From contig NC_083598.1 of the NCBI RefSeq assembly GCF_020882245.1, forward strand, positions 3,775,178 through 3,839,177: a stretch of DNA of 64,000 nt. The letters run 5' to 3'. The notes beneath the pieces were generated by a model, which saw only the letters and a program-made list of their open reading frames with translations, searched no databases and was not told where the DNA came from. The DNA comes from Rhopalosiphum padi. Its lineage: Eukaryota > Arthropoda > Insecta > Hemiptera > Aphididae. A program made the position numbers and the translations under genes. The first letter of the stretch is position 1. Each line of letters starts with the position of its first letter. This document shows, in pieces, positions 11,435-25,690 of this stretch.

Positions 11435-13805
11435 TATCAAATAATTTGTTTTCATTGTAATCGAACACAATATTGAAATATTTATTTATGAATAGATTAT
11501 TACTTTTGTGTCACAATTTTTGACAGTTCATCTTTGCACATTTATTTGTTTAAATAAAACTTAATTACATTTTTTTATTGATGCTTAAACAAAAGTTAAT
11601 GGTACGTTTTTTGAACAATATTTTTTTATTTTCAGAATCCTTATTCAGAATATGTATTCAATAAAGCTTGACAAAAGTTATTTAGAAATACGTATCTGAA
11701 TAAATTAAATAGTGATTTTATTAAATTCATATATTACGGCATACAAATTTTCATTTTTCTAATAAATAAAAATAGTATAATATTATAATTGAAATCAAAT
11801 ATTAAACATTTTTTTTCAATTCAGAAGTGTACACAAATAATCTATTTCGAATTCTGTATTACAAGCTGTTATTATTTATATTATCAATTTCGGACGATTA
11901 TCTATCGGATTTATTTACAAGGCAAACGGTTGAACATATAAAGCCGTATAAGATATCAATCGATCAGAAATGTTGTGTAGATGTGAACGGAAGAACTCGT
12001 AAGCAGATTGGTTAGATGGCTAAACGTTTTAGCCAAATATGCTCTTGTACTTTTAAAAAATTATCGTTAAATGTAACATGTCCCTGGATCCACCGCTTCT
12101 CCATCCCCCTATTATCATTACTGCGGGGGGAGGGGGTGACTACAACTTACGACAAGTGACGACGACCACCGAACTACGACGTTTGCTATATGGTCAGTGT
12201 ATTAATTATAACTAAACATTATATAAATAATAATATATACAATTGATCAAAATGCATTTTTCAAGTTTAACAATCAAATTAACAAATAAAAAAAACAGCT
12301 GGTTTGACATCAAAAACACTTCCTTATAACATCGTGTGAAAAAATCTAAGTTAAAAAAAAATTCCGATTTGTTTTACTTTATAATTAATCTTATTTGTCG
12401 TCATGGGTTTAGGTAATATTACAAAATGGCATTTTACTTATTTTCCGTATTATTATATCACTTATATTAAAGATGTTATCATTACTTATAAAGTGTAATG
12501 TCACAACAATAACTTTTTTTTAACTTAGCTTTTTTTTTACACGAAGTTACAACGAAGTGTTTTTGGTGTGTTAATAAAAACAATAATAAAAATTTAAAAC
12601 TAACATATACTTACGGAAGGAAAAATATGGAACGGCAGCATATATATTATTCACCATTACATGACCATGGACTGAAATACTAACTAAAATATTTAACGAT
12701 CGTAAATTTAGGACAAAATTAAAAATTTATTCATGGTACATGGAAAATATCTATTTTATTTTGTCTTATCTAATAATATCAGTAAGTATATATTATTTTA
12801 AAGCCTTATAATATATTATCCCAAAACAGGCATGTAGCTATATAGTCTATCTGTTACGCCGTGTAATATAACCATAATATGAATCAAACATTATTATTAA
12901 AACAAAAAATATCTGTTTATACTTCATTTTTTTCAAAAATGAAAGAATCAAAATTTGACATCATAAATAATTAACATTAATTTTATCAAAATTTAAGGTT
13001 TTTTGAGCTAAAATTGATGGCAGTTGCAAGGCCCCTCTAATGATTTTTAGAATGATTTTCTATATCTATATTTTTGTGGTTTAAATAAATTTTTTTTTAA
13101 TTTCAGAACACGGGGCTCGTAAAGGTGACAGTGGTGCAGGCTTAATGTTTTTACATTCTAATTCTTATTATTTAACTGGAGTAATGAGTGTCAACGATCC
13201 ACATGCAAACAATTCAATATCGGTTTTTACAGATATTAAGTTTCACATTCAATGGCTTCGTATGCTGTATACAAATAATGATTAATATCAAATAATTTGT
13301 TTTCATTGTAATCGAACACAATATTGAAATATTTATTTATGAATAGATTATTACTTTTGTGTCACAATTTTTGACAGTTCATATTTGCACATTTATTTGT
13401 TTAAATAAAACTTGATTACATTTTTTTATTGATGCTTAAACAAAAGTTTATGGTACGTTTTTTGAACAATATTTTTTTATTTTCAGAATCCTTTTTCAGA
13501 ATATGTATTCAATAAAGCTTGACAAAAGTTATTTAGAAATACGTATCTGAATAAATTAAATAGTGATTTTATTAAATTCATATATTACGGCATACAAATT
13601 TTCATTTTTCTAATAAATAAAAATAGTATAATATTAAAATTGAAATCAAATATTAAACATTTTTTTCAATTCAGAAGTGTACACAAATACTCTATTTCGA
13701 ATTCTGTATTACAAACTGTTATTATTTATACCAATTTCGGACGGTTATCTATCGGATTTATTTACAAGGCAAACGGTTGAACATATAAAGCCGTATAAGA
13801 TATGA
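11077..13805 (+). repeat. Local direct duplication carrying a protease final exon twice
   Basis: About 860 bases at 11077-11945 recur at 12945-13805 with small differences, separated by about 1 kb of unrelated sequence. Both units include the last protease exon and the same 3' flank. The second unit is better preserved than the first. Confidence 0.8.
13107..13285 (+). pseudogene. Orphaned final exon of a protease copy
   Basis: After a TTTCAG acceptor the exon is fully open to TAA. It encodes the Ser-active-site segment (HGARKGDSGAGL) and ends LYTNND. It keeps catalytic Ser, but no other protease exon lies between it and copy B. Unless it is spliced to the broken upstream exons it cannot make a protease. 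Confidence 0.65.
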
Positions 13806-15861
13806 ACGGTAGATAGGCCGTGTAGAATAAGAAAAATAAATCACTGGTCAATGAATGACGTGGTTGGAGGGTAGACCCCACCACGGTAAAGAATCAACAT
13901 GGTTGTGACGTCTGATTAATTCACCTTTCGAAGGCTTTCGGTATTTCGTGGGCAATAAAAACAGGCTCGACACTAAAAGTACTACAGTGTTGTATATACA
14001 ATTTTTATATAGTTAAATAAATTTAGTTAGGTATTCAAAAATTATTTACAGTAAATGTTTATTTGTTTGCCTTTAAATTATAATGCGAAAAATCAGTCAC
14101 ACGCGTATTAATTAATATACGAGTTGATACATAAAACAAAATAAGCGGAATTTGATGTAGCAGTATAATAATACATTCAATTTTAAAACAAGTTTGTACT
14201 TACTCACTTATGTTCATTGCCATCTATCTATGTAGTTTGTCCTTCGATTGATCATGTAAACACATATAGCTGGTAAGAGATGTACAAACCAACACCGTTT
14301 ACATACCAATATCATGATATTGTATTATAGAGATCCGAAACTCTGTGTATAGTAATAAAATCTTTGTTGCTATTATCGACTGAATATTTTTTAAACTATA
14401 AAGTTGAAAATGTATTAATTTTCAAGTTGTGTTTATCTGTGTTTATTATATACAATTTATTATATAAAACCATAGTATATTTTACTATAATAAAATATTA
14501 TTTAGTAATATTTGTCGTTAATATGGAATAATCATTGTATTGTCATTTATGGTTTATAATTAAAAATATTTTTGATTTAATTAGAGCTTACCATTACCCA
14601 CTAAGGTGATGCATTCTCGGTTTTTTTGTTCATGTTTAGTTTTTAGAAACTTATATCAATGTCAACAATACGAGAATACAAAATTAAAATCATTTTTTAA
14701 TGGCATTATGTTAATATATGACAACAATGAATAAATCTAATAAATAAAAAATTGTTTAATATATTAATTTAATCTATCTAAAGTGAAAATTTAATAATAA
14801 TGTATACGTACCAGTATTTTAGTAAATAATAATCTGTTTTATAATTTTATTGGTAAAAATAAAAATGGAGATTCAAAATCTTTTTAGTCTTGACCATATT
14901 GACGAAATCTACTGAGGATTGCTCATTGGTATTTATTCACATAAGAATTCATTTTTTGTTTCACGAAATGATGAAACTAATAAGAATATATAGATTCAAC
15001 GGCCACACTAGGTGTTTGATATGGCGTTATTCATTTGGGTAAATAACCCAAAAATTACCTCTTATACATCATTTGTGAAAGTAATTAATTGAACGTTTAG
15101 GTGAATTTATAAATTATTGAAGAAACGGAAAATAATATACAACAATTTTTATTATATTTACTACAACTACATAATAATATATAATGTCTTAAAAATTAGG
15201 TTAGAATTTTTTAATTTTGTTATAATACTTATATGAGAATGTAATAAATTTTATTAAACAAAAATGGATATGGGGTACCAAACCAATAAATAAATTAGTT
15301 AAGATTTACATATAAACTGTTTATAACATTTATGAATACGCATACCCATTAAATCGAAATAACTAGTTTTACATTTAATACTGTATATTTAAATCGAAAT
15401 TAGTTTCTGGATGTAGTAGTAGGGCTGTACACTGAAATTTAAAACAATTTTTTTTACTCGCTTAATTTTAATTATCTATCTACGTAGTCTGTTATTTGGT
15501 CGAGTATACGAACGAAGTTCTTCGTATAGGTAATACACAAAAATTATTATCAACACCGACTGATAACTTGAATTTTGCAATACTAATCTAGAAGACTTAA
15601 AATTATGTGTTGTCTAGTTGTAATAATTGTGATATTATAATCGTTCATACAGTACATACAGATCGTTTTGAAAATGATGTTCTTTACTGATAAAGTTCAA
15701 TATTAATTAATTTCTTACAAACATTTTTAAGTTTTTAATAAACATAACAGTGAGATAATATATTATATAAGTACAAGTTTGTAGAATATTGTTAAGTGAT
15801 GTTTACATGATTCATATAACATATTAAAAAATTTCGCTCCAATATTAATTCATCATTAGCT
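13806..15861. other. AT-rich upstream flank of copy B
   Basis: No supported coding sequence was found. The first 200 bases are less AT-rich (a CCCACCACGG-like stretch near 13880); the rest is AT-rich. It must contain the promoter of copy B, but I cannot place a core promoter confidently. Confidence 0.4.
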
Positions 15862-18800
15862 ATGAAGGTTACGTATTCCTGGTTAATATATTCATGGTTA
15901 ATTTTTGGTACGTACTTGTTATATTTGATAATATTGTTTACAATATAAATATAAATAACATTAAATAGATAGTCAAGTTGGTGATATAAAGTAATGTGTA
16001 GGTAAAAATGTTTCCATCTATATTGAAATGTTTTTAGTTATTAATACAAAAATATAATTTGTTGAAAACAAAAATTTGCCATACATAAATATATTATATT
16101 AATTAAGCAAATTTAAAGTGATGTGATAAAAAATGATATCAATAAAAATAATATTATATAACCGTATACTTTACACATGTATTAAATTTAAATATATTTA
16201 TATTATTATTTAGTATAATATGATAATATACTAATAAATTAAAACAAAAACCTAAAAAAAAGACTTAAAATAAAATTATTGTATTACTTTTACTCGGGTT
16301 AAATTTTTGTTATTAAAAATAACATGTAGAAAGTACGTGGTTTACCTATTTGGCTATTTGTATAAAATATTTTGGGACTACAGCCGAGTTAACGTTATTT
16401 GTATAATATATAGAGCTTCATTAAATCGAAACAGGTACACAAAAAAAAAAGTCATATATAAAATTGGTCTTCATTTTTTTCTCAGTTTTTAATTTTTAAC
16501 AAACTGTAGTGTAATATTTCTATTGATAAAATAAATATGTATTATCTTTTTTTACATTCAAACGTATTTTGATGAGACGTATGTCAATAATTGAATTTAT
16601 AAAATGACCATTACACACTATGTGCTATAAATTTGAAACCTTTTAATGATAATTTATAAATTGTGTCCGGATTATCCAACTATTAATAATTTTATTGAAT
16701 TTTTAAAAAATATTAATTCAATATCAGAATATTTGACATTAAACAATGAGAAATTTTTTTTTTAATAATTATATTAGACCTTATTTTTAGAAAAAAAAAA
16801 GATGATGTATTTTTAATAGTTTTAATATTAAAAACTTTTTGATCGATAAACGATTTTTATTACACAAGTGTAAATAACAAACATCAATTATTTATTTTTG
16901 CATTTGAGTTTTAAATTATATTATTAATATTTAATTAATTGTTCTCTTGTTTACTTATAATTTTATAAGTTTTGTTATTGTTATAGTGTTGTTATTATTA
17001 TATACAAATGTTTCTGTCTCAACTTAATATAACATAGGAACATATTAATATAAACAAAAATTCTGATTTATAATATGATACTATTTAACATTACAAATTA
17101 TATTTTTCAGGAACAGATGTTTTTTGTGATAGAATACTTGAAAAACGACAAACTGTTTCATCATGCAAAATGTTGGTATATGATAATAGTAATTATTATA
17201 ATATTAAAGTAAAAATAAAAAATATGTTAGCTGAATGGAAGACATGGACCTCAAAAACCTCAACGAGCACTTGTCCTTTATATCAAATAATACACAAGAA
17301 CAGTAGTACAGTAGACACATATTGTAAATAATTATACATTTTTTATATTCATACATTATATACTATTATAGTATATGTATATAAAATATAAATGTAATTA
17401 TATATTTAAAGGTTGTAACAGATAGAACTAACTTTTGGAATAACTTTGGTTCTAATTGATATTTTCAATCTTTTTTTTATTTATCATGAAGAGAACCTAG
17501 CGCTACATGTATAATTTAATTTTGTTTTATGTATGTATTTATATATTCTCTGTATATAATATATAATCGAGATAAAAATATTTTGGTGAGGTTCATCTTG
17601 AAAAAAAGGTTTACTTCATCAAACTAACCATATCTCTGAATATTGAACGAATGCTTTGTACTTTAAACAGTATTAGTATTTATTTTAATATGTATATAGT
17701 ACAAATAAATATAAATATTCATTTTAGTTATAAGTTGCGGTAGAATAGTGGTATATTACCATTTAATTTATATAGAGTTGCCCTCGAAATAATGATATTT
17801 GTTTTGGTTTAATGTGTAATTTTTAAAAATATAACTAAACTTATTTTGTAAACCCGTGATTAAAGTTTGGAATTTTTAGATAAAAAAAAATTATAAAACA
17901 CCAAAAGTATTACTTTCTATTACTTTCTATATTTGATATGTAATATAAAATATTATTGTTTATATTAAATATTGATTGTAAAACCTTACACATAATTTAC
18001 ATTCAAGTTTTTATTTTTATTTTAAAGTAGAGACCAATACAAATGTATATCTGGCCAATGTATTGATAAAACATCAATTTGTGATGGAACTCGAGATTGT
18101 AATGATGGGTCTGATGAAACTTTGGCATTATGTAATACAGTTCGGTGAGTTGATTTTAATAAAGTAATTTTTATACTTTAATAAATATTTTAAATTTAAG
18201 GTGTCAAAAATATACATTCCGGTGTAAATATGGGGCTTGTGTAAATACAGAAAGTAAATGTGATGGTGTAAGACAGTGTGCTGATGGATCTGATGAAGAA
18301 AATTGTCCTGGTCCTATTTCTATATCTGCAGATCCATTAACACTAAAACTTAGTAATACAACACAAATAACGACGGAGTCAAATAAAAAGTATTTAATAT
18401 TTTTTTTAGCCATACAAATAACATTGGCTTTATTTGTAGACTATATAGGGATTTTATTCAAATAAAAGTTAACTTATGAATTTTTTTAAAAATTCAATTA
18501 TTTAATTGATTATGACCACAATAAACATAATACTGTCATTAAATTGTGTAATTTATTATAAATGAGAAAATATAATATGAAATCTAGAGCTATTAATAAA
18601 CCTATAAATACAATAAGCACCACTGTTCATAGTTTTAAGTAGATAACGGATTTGGTTGGCGTTTTAATTTTTTATTTCTATTCCTCTAAAACTAAGCCAT
18701 GCCAGCTAATTTGATTTAGTATGCTTAGAATAAATTACACGAACCTTTTTTTTGCTTTATCTTCTCTTTTTTTATGATGGTTTTTTGAGTACTTTTATTT

Positions 18801-21800
18801 ATGCTTTTAAGTATCATTTTGCAACATTTTTTTTCGATATGTATTTGAAATAAAAATATTTGATAGGTAAATAATATTTTATTTTTATAAAAAAAAAAAA
18901 CTATTTAAAACCTCTTTATCCTGTAAATTACACTTTTAAATTTATTGAGATGTTATTATCAGAATCATTTTTTTGTAAAGAAAAGGTTAAACATCGATAA
19001 GTGTATAAGCTTCAGGAGTAACATGAGATGTATTTTAAAAAAACATAAAGATAATAATATGTGCAAAATACAAATTTGGATTTTCAAACTATTATAATAA
19101 TATCGTGTATTCTAGAAAGCAAATAAATACCAAGAAGGGAACTTCCTGAAGATTAGACATATATTGAATTAATACAGTTATAAATTTAGGTAGATTAGAA
19201 TGGGTGACGTCAAAATGTGATTTTAATACTTAGTGTTTTATTATTGAAGGAAATTATGCATTTTACCGAGCCTTGAAGGAGTTATATATTCTTACGAAGG
19301 TTCAGATGACATTTTATCTCACGGGACATTGATTAAACACAATCGCACTGTTATCGAGAACTGTCAAGTTGGATATCATAAGGCTCACCACAATAGTTTT
19401 AGGGTTTGTCAGGGAAATGGAAAATGGATATCTAAATTTGATAAATTATGTTTCAGTAAGCAATGTATTGAAATATCGATATTTAAATAATTAAATACTA
19501 AACTTATGTAAATAGTTTATTTCCAGAGTTTAGAAATGATTGGTTATAACTTTTTTATATTTATAAAAATTATGTCAATCTCTATTATCAGAAAATTAAA
19601 TTATTAATTGTTCTCTTTAGATAATGTAAGTGCAAAATCACATTCATTTATTAAATTATAGTAATATGATGTTATAAAAGTGCGCTAATATATTCTTAAG
19701 CCTTCGACAATATGATTATTTATTATTCTATACCTTTGTATTATTACATATTAATTATTTTTATCTGTTATATTATTATAATTATTATTATTTTAATATA
19801 TTTACATACAAATATTATTTTAGAATGCGGTAGATCGTATATCGGACACCAATTATTGATCGATAATGGTAAAACAGCACAAGTTGGAACAGCACCTTGG
19901 AATGTAGGAGTATATCGATTTAATAAAAAGAATTCTAAGTATGACTTGATATGCGGAGGATCACTTATTGCTGAAAATATAGTCGTTTCTGGTAAGATTT
20001 ATTCATGTATTTCGTATTTAAAACGCAACAATATTTAAAATATTCAAATTTTAGCATCACATTGTTTTTGGCAAAATGGTATGTTATCTAATATAATATC
20101 AATAAACAATGGTCTATATAGAATTGCTGTTGGGAAATATTATAGAAATTACACAGTTATTGACAATGATTTTACTCAAATAATGGATGTAAGTTTTTAG
20201 ATTAAAAGTAGAATCCTAGAAGCAAAAAAATAGGATCAATATTATATTATAAGTAAATCAATTTTATAGGTGGAAACAATTTATCTGAAAGAAGACTATT
20301 TGGGATATAATCGGTTCTATTCTGATGATATATCTGTTATTGTGTTATCAAACAGAGTTAATATTAGTGATGCTGTTGCACCAGTTTGTGTTGATTGGAA
20401 TGGTAGATATAATGTAACAAATGGAGCTCAAGGAAAGGTTGGTTTTTGTTATAATAAATATTACAATTATGATTTATTTATAGATAAGTATAATGCAACC
20501 AATCACCATTGTGCGTTTATACGATGATCAACTTAAGTTACGTCTACCGGGTTGTATAAAAAGAACACTAAAAAAAAATCTTATAATTTAAATTAAAAAA
20601 CGATTAAGTACTATTCTTATTTCGTATTTGTTTGATGTTCGAATAATAAAACTTTAATCTGTCGGGTTATAATTAACTAATTACATAAATAATGTATTAC
20701 TAAAATTTACATAGTTACATTAAAAGTGAGTAATCTTACTTATTATTAACTTTTTTATACTTCCACAGATTGTTGGTTGGGGAAATACAGAAAACGACAT
20801 ACCAAGTCCAGTTTTATTAGAAGCAACTTTACCGTACATTGATTATAATTCATGTCGAAGCATGTATACCAATGACTTTCAAAAGTTTGTGACTTTTGAT
20901 AAATTTTGTGCTGGATCTATATCAGGTTATAAAATAATTAATTATTAATATTTGAAATCAATGTTTCAATTTTTGTTTTTTTGAATGTATACAGTTTAAT
21001 TATAAATTGTGATTTTTTTATTATAAAACACTCATTTTTTCAAAAAGTATTCATATGTTTGAAAAAACAACTTGAAACTATGTAAAAAAATGTTTTCGAA
21101 AACATAAATACTTATTGAAATAATGAGTGTTTTATGATAAAATAATCATCTGTATACATTGTTATATATTACTGTCCGCATAAATATAACTAACTTTTAT
21201 TTAATTAAAAATATAACTTGTTAAACTTTATATTTTAGTATCTGATAATCATGTAATTATCATAAACGACGCTGTAAGAGTTTAGGATTGTAAAGTGGAA
21301 CAAAATAAAATAGATTGAATTATTATTATGATTTGCTCAAACGGAAAATAATTTATTATTCAACTTATTTATCATAATTATTGAAATATAAAATTAACAA
21401 AAAACTGAACAAAACAGTATTATGTGTATGACTGTATGAGTATATCATCTGTCATTTAACTATTTGTTATACCTATCACTCAAGAATGATCGTATGATTA
21501 TTGATTAATTGTTGTTGTTAAAATAAAATATCCTTAATTTCAGGACAAGGAGTTTGTCAAGGTGACAGTGGTGCAGGCTTGACGTTTTTACATTCTGATT
21601 TTTATTATTTAACCGGAATAGTGAGTCTCAAGGATCCAAATTCAAATAATTCAATTGCAGTTTTTACAAATGTTAGGTCCCACATTAAATGGCTTCGTGA
21701 AACGTATAAAAAATATACATCTTATGACAGTGATAATATGCAGGTAATAATATAAATATAATTTATTTTATATGTAATTGAAATCAGTATTAATATGAGT

Positions 21801-24642
21801 AGATTTACTTTTATTCGATGATTTATAACAGTTCATTTTTAACAATTTTTCATTTCAAGTAATCTTAATATGACATAATATTAAATGGATACTACCAATG
21901 TGTTCCATTTTACTAGCACTTAATTCGCTTGAATAGTTTTTCTACGTAAAAAAAATGTTGCATTTTTTATTTCGTACAACTAATTGTTTTATAATAATTA
22001 TTATTATTATTCTACTTGATAATTAATTTGAATGTTCAATAATATAATTGACTGTTTTGTATTTTATGATGATGAACTTATAACTATTTCTTAATAGATA
22101 TTATTATTAATTTTTATTATTGAATTGACTTGCTTATGCTAAAAGTTAACATCTGCTTCATAGCTATCAGGTTTGGAAAAATATTTTATAAATACAATTA
22201 TTCCAGGTTACGAAAAATGCATGTGTTTTACCAAGTGCGGAAGGGATTATATATTCTTATGAAGGATCAGATAAAATATTATCTCATGGCACATTAATTA
22301 ATCCTCTTCGTATTGTAAGTGAGAGCTGTGAAGTTGGATATCATAAGGCTTATCCTAATGGTTTTAGGGTTTGTCAGGAAAATGGAGAATGGAAATTGAT
22401 TTCTGAGAATTTGTGTTTTAGTAAGTTATATATTGTAATTTAAATTGTATAATTTTTAATTATAAATTTAAAAAAATTAATATTTTATGCACGATATTTG
22501 ATTACAATATGTTTATGTTTATAGAAACATGTCCACCTCTATTATCATATGGTTTAGATATTAAATGTACTCTAAATGGTAACTATGCTAATTGTTCAAA
22601 TCCGTCTATACCCGGTACAATTGCAAACCAATCATGTAAGTCAACTCATAGAATACTAAATGGACCAGAAGGAATTCCAATTGAATTACGTTGTCAGTCT
22701 AATGGAACATGGAATAATCAACTAAATGAATGCACCCCATGTAAATATATTTTTAAATTTTATAAACACAAATGTTTAATTTAACTATATTTTGGATTCT
22801 TTCTTCATTGTTTTCGACTTATGCGCAATAGCGCAATCATCTTTAACGAATGGGTTCACTGATAACAATGGCACTGAGTATTTTGTCCGTAAGAGTTTTT
22901 TGTCTCGAGGTACGGCCAATGTGTTAATTGATTTAAGGTAGTGTGGTTTGATTTGTTTGACATCCAGTGTCCATTGACTATTGCAACATTATGTATATTT
23001 TACTAATTTAATGAACTATTACTGTAGTCAAATAATTATTATATTTGTATTTACTAGCACCTTGGAATGTAGGAATATATCAATTTAATAAAAACAATTC
23101 CAAGTATGACTTCATATGTAGTGGATCATTAATTAGTTCAAATTTAGTCGTTTCTGGTAAAGACTGTAATTTATTTCGGCTTTAAAAAGAAATGATAATT
23201 AATTAAATAACATTTTTAGCGGCTCATTGTTTTTGGAAAAGAAGTACGAAATCTCATCAAATATCAATAATCGATGGTTCATACAAAGTCGCCGTTGGAA
23301 AATATACTAGAAATTTTACTGTTATTGACAATAAATTTACTCAAATAATAGATGTAAGTTATTAAATGAAACGTAGTATCTTAAAAACTAATAATAATAG
23401 GCATGATATAATAATATCTATTGGAAATTAAACTATTTTATAGGTGAAAATAATTTATATGAAAGAAGGTTATTATGGAGCTAACGGATTTCATGCTAAA
23501 GATATAGCTGTTATCGTGTTGAAAAACAAAGTTCTTATTAGTGCTGGTGTCGTACCAGTTCGTATTGATTGGAGTTCTAAATATAATGTACCAATTGGAG
23601 CTGAAGGAAAGGTTTGTCTGTTTAATAATTAAAACGTATTATTAATGAGTAATAATACACTTATTATTATTCATACTTAAAATAGTTACTTTAAATAATT
23701 GAAAAACCACTAAAAATTGTTATTATTTTATAGATGTTTAATTTTCAAACGATAGAACTCTAATAGTCGGATTTTAATTACCTAATTATACTAATTAAAT
23801 ATTACCAATATTTCCATGGTTAAACTAAACGTGAATTATATTAAATTAAAAAACTTTTTATTCTTTTACAGATTGTTGGTTGGAGAAAAACAGAAAAAAA
23901 CATAATTAGCCCCGTTTTATTAGAAGCCAGTTTACCGTACATCGACCATAATTCTTGTTCAAGCATGTATAAAAATGGATTTCAATGGTTTGTGACTCCT
24001 GATAAGTTCTGTGCCGGATCTGAATTAGGTAAAACAATATTTAATTATTAGTATTTAAAATCATTTTTTCAACAACCATTATTTAATTATAATATACATT
24101 GTTAATACATTACCATTGGATATTACTAACAAGTTTTAGTCAATGATATAATTTATTAAACGTTAGCATTTAGTATCTATTAAGCAAATATCTATAATAT
24201 CCGTCAATGAGTGAGTTTAGGACTGCAAATCTAAATTATTAATAAACTCCATTGAAAGTAATAATTTTCAATGTTATTCTCTGAATATATACAATTATTA
24301 TTTGCTCAAAGGCAAAATGATTGTTTAATTATATTTGATATTGTTATTATCATATATAATTAACAATAAATCCATAATTATCTGTATTGTATCTATCGCT
24401 CAAGAATAATTGTATGATCAATTGCTGTTTTTTGAATAAATTATCTGTTTATTACAGAACAAACACCTGGTGTAAGCGACGTTGGTGCTGGTTTAACGTT
24501 TTTACATTCTGATTTTTATTATTTAACTGGTGTACTGAGTGTCAAGGATCCATATTCAAATAATTCAATTGTAGTTTTTACAAATGTTAGGTCCCACATT
24601 CAATGGATTCGTGAACTGTATGACAAATATGCTTCTACATAA
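15862..24642 (+). CDS. Modular serine protease copy B, with degenerate second protease domain
   Basis: Exons: signal peptide 15862-15907 (MKVTYSWLIYSWLIF, donor GGTACGT); Cys segment 17111-17323; LDLa1 18028-18144; LDLa2 18201-18389; Sushi1 19250-19455; protease 1 19824-19991, 20055-20188, 20270-20437, 20769-20925, 21544-21743; Sushi2 22207-22420; Sushi3 22525-22740; protease 2 23058-23156, 23220-23353, 23444-23611, 23872-24028, 24458-24642 (TAA). Phases agree except between the Cys segment and LDLa1. Protease 1 keeps His, Asp and Ser (VCQGDSGAGL). Protease 2 keeps His (AAHC) and Asp (KDIA), but GDSG reads SDVG (Ser to Val). PVC reads PVR, losing the Cys that normally ties the light chain. 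The first exon also lacks its 5' half with the activation site, yet an alternative acceptor (TACTAG) keeps the frame. Expected: secreted, one active and one dead protease domain. Confidence 0.8.
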
Positions 24643-25130
24643 TATTAATGATAACATAATTATATTTAAGCCCAATAGCATAATACTTAAATGACAAATT
24701 CTATGTCTAATTAAAATTAAAATTGTTATGAATATATTTTTACTGTTACATAACAATATTTAACAAATTAATTTTGAACAAATGTTCATCAAAATTAAAT
24801 TTAATACGAAATTATTATTATAGGTAATACATAAGCATTATAAAATTAATTTACAATTGTACGTATCAGTTATATTAAATTTGGTGTTTGAAATAGTCGA
24901 GAAACAAGATTAAAGTGCAGTTATTTTACAGAAATTGTAACAAAAATAGGTTTTGAACTTCGTAGACATGCTATAGCCATTAGCCATAGTATTTACTATT
25001 ATACTTTTATACTATTTAATTTTAAATATAAATTGCGTTTGTATAATATAATCAAATATATAAGCACTGTATTATTTATAATTAAAATTTCTACGAATTA
25101 TGTACTTATTATTTGTTTTTATTATTTATG
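17037..25130 (+). repeat. Segmental duplication, right copy
   Basis: This is the partner of 1-8760. It differs by small indels, by replacement of the sequence between Sushi3 and protease 2 (about 22745-23057 here against 5602-6330 in the left copy), and by retaining about 820 extra bases within the MULE remnant. Confidence 0.9.
21018..21142. mobile_element. MITE-like hairpin in an intron of copy B
   Basis: This is the counterpart of the element at 3882-4001. The arms match over about 46 bases with a few mismatches, and the inner sequence reads CAAAAAGTATTCATATGTTT. That makes it the better-preserved copy. Confidence 0.5.
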
Positions 25131-25690
25131 TATAAATGTAAACGCCTATCAACATAATAATAGAATAACCAGTTTACATATTATATAAATATATACCAAT
25201 ATACCTATTACCTACATCAAAATAACATTAGCTGCTAAACATAGGGCTGTATAGTTTTACATTTTAAAATAATTTAATGAATACTAAATTGTAGATTGTA
25301 AATTGTAATAGCTAGGTATTAGCTATAATGTATACCGTTGGGCGTAGACTGTTTGGTCGAATTGACCCAAAATATAGTCCGTTTGGGCGAGGGTTTAGTC
25401 AACTAAAACTACTGTTTGAGCGGTATAAAAATGCTTATAATATACACTCAACAATTAATTAAACTAAATCATATAAAATATGAATAATTAATAATAAAAA
25501 AGTCAAAAATCATATAAAATATAAGTAATTTACAGTCAAAAATCATATAAAATATAAATAGTTTACAGTCAAAAATCATATAAAGCATAAGGAATTTACA
25601 GCCAAAAAACATACGAGTATAACACATAAATAATTAATAATAAGTCAACAATTATAAATAAAATTACATATAATTTAATTATAGTACAGT
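24643..25690. other. 3' flank of copy B, no gene seen
   Basis: This is AT-rich sequence shared with the left copy up to about 25130. MULE-related flank follows, with a 33-base tandem repeat and a GC-richer stretch at 25335-25420 (GGGCGTAG, TTTGGGCGAG). No open frame of substance was found. Confidence 0.4.
25501..25625 (+). repeat. 33-bp tandem repeat, about 3.5 units
   Basis: Units start at 25501, 25534 and 25567 with AGTCAAAAATCATATAAA, and a decayed fourth starts at 25600. They lie just beyond the 3' end of the MULE transposase frame, so they may be subterminal repeats of that element. Confidence 0.75.

Noticed and set aside
11827..12015. 62-codon plus-strand frame after the decayed protease exon
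   Set aside because: The frame is not kept in the duplicate at 13680-13800, and no domain is seen.
25501..25625. CRISPR-like array
   Set aside because: The units are contiguous tandem repeats without spacers, in a eukaryotic transposon context.
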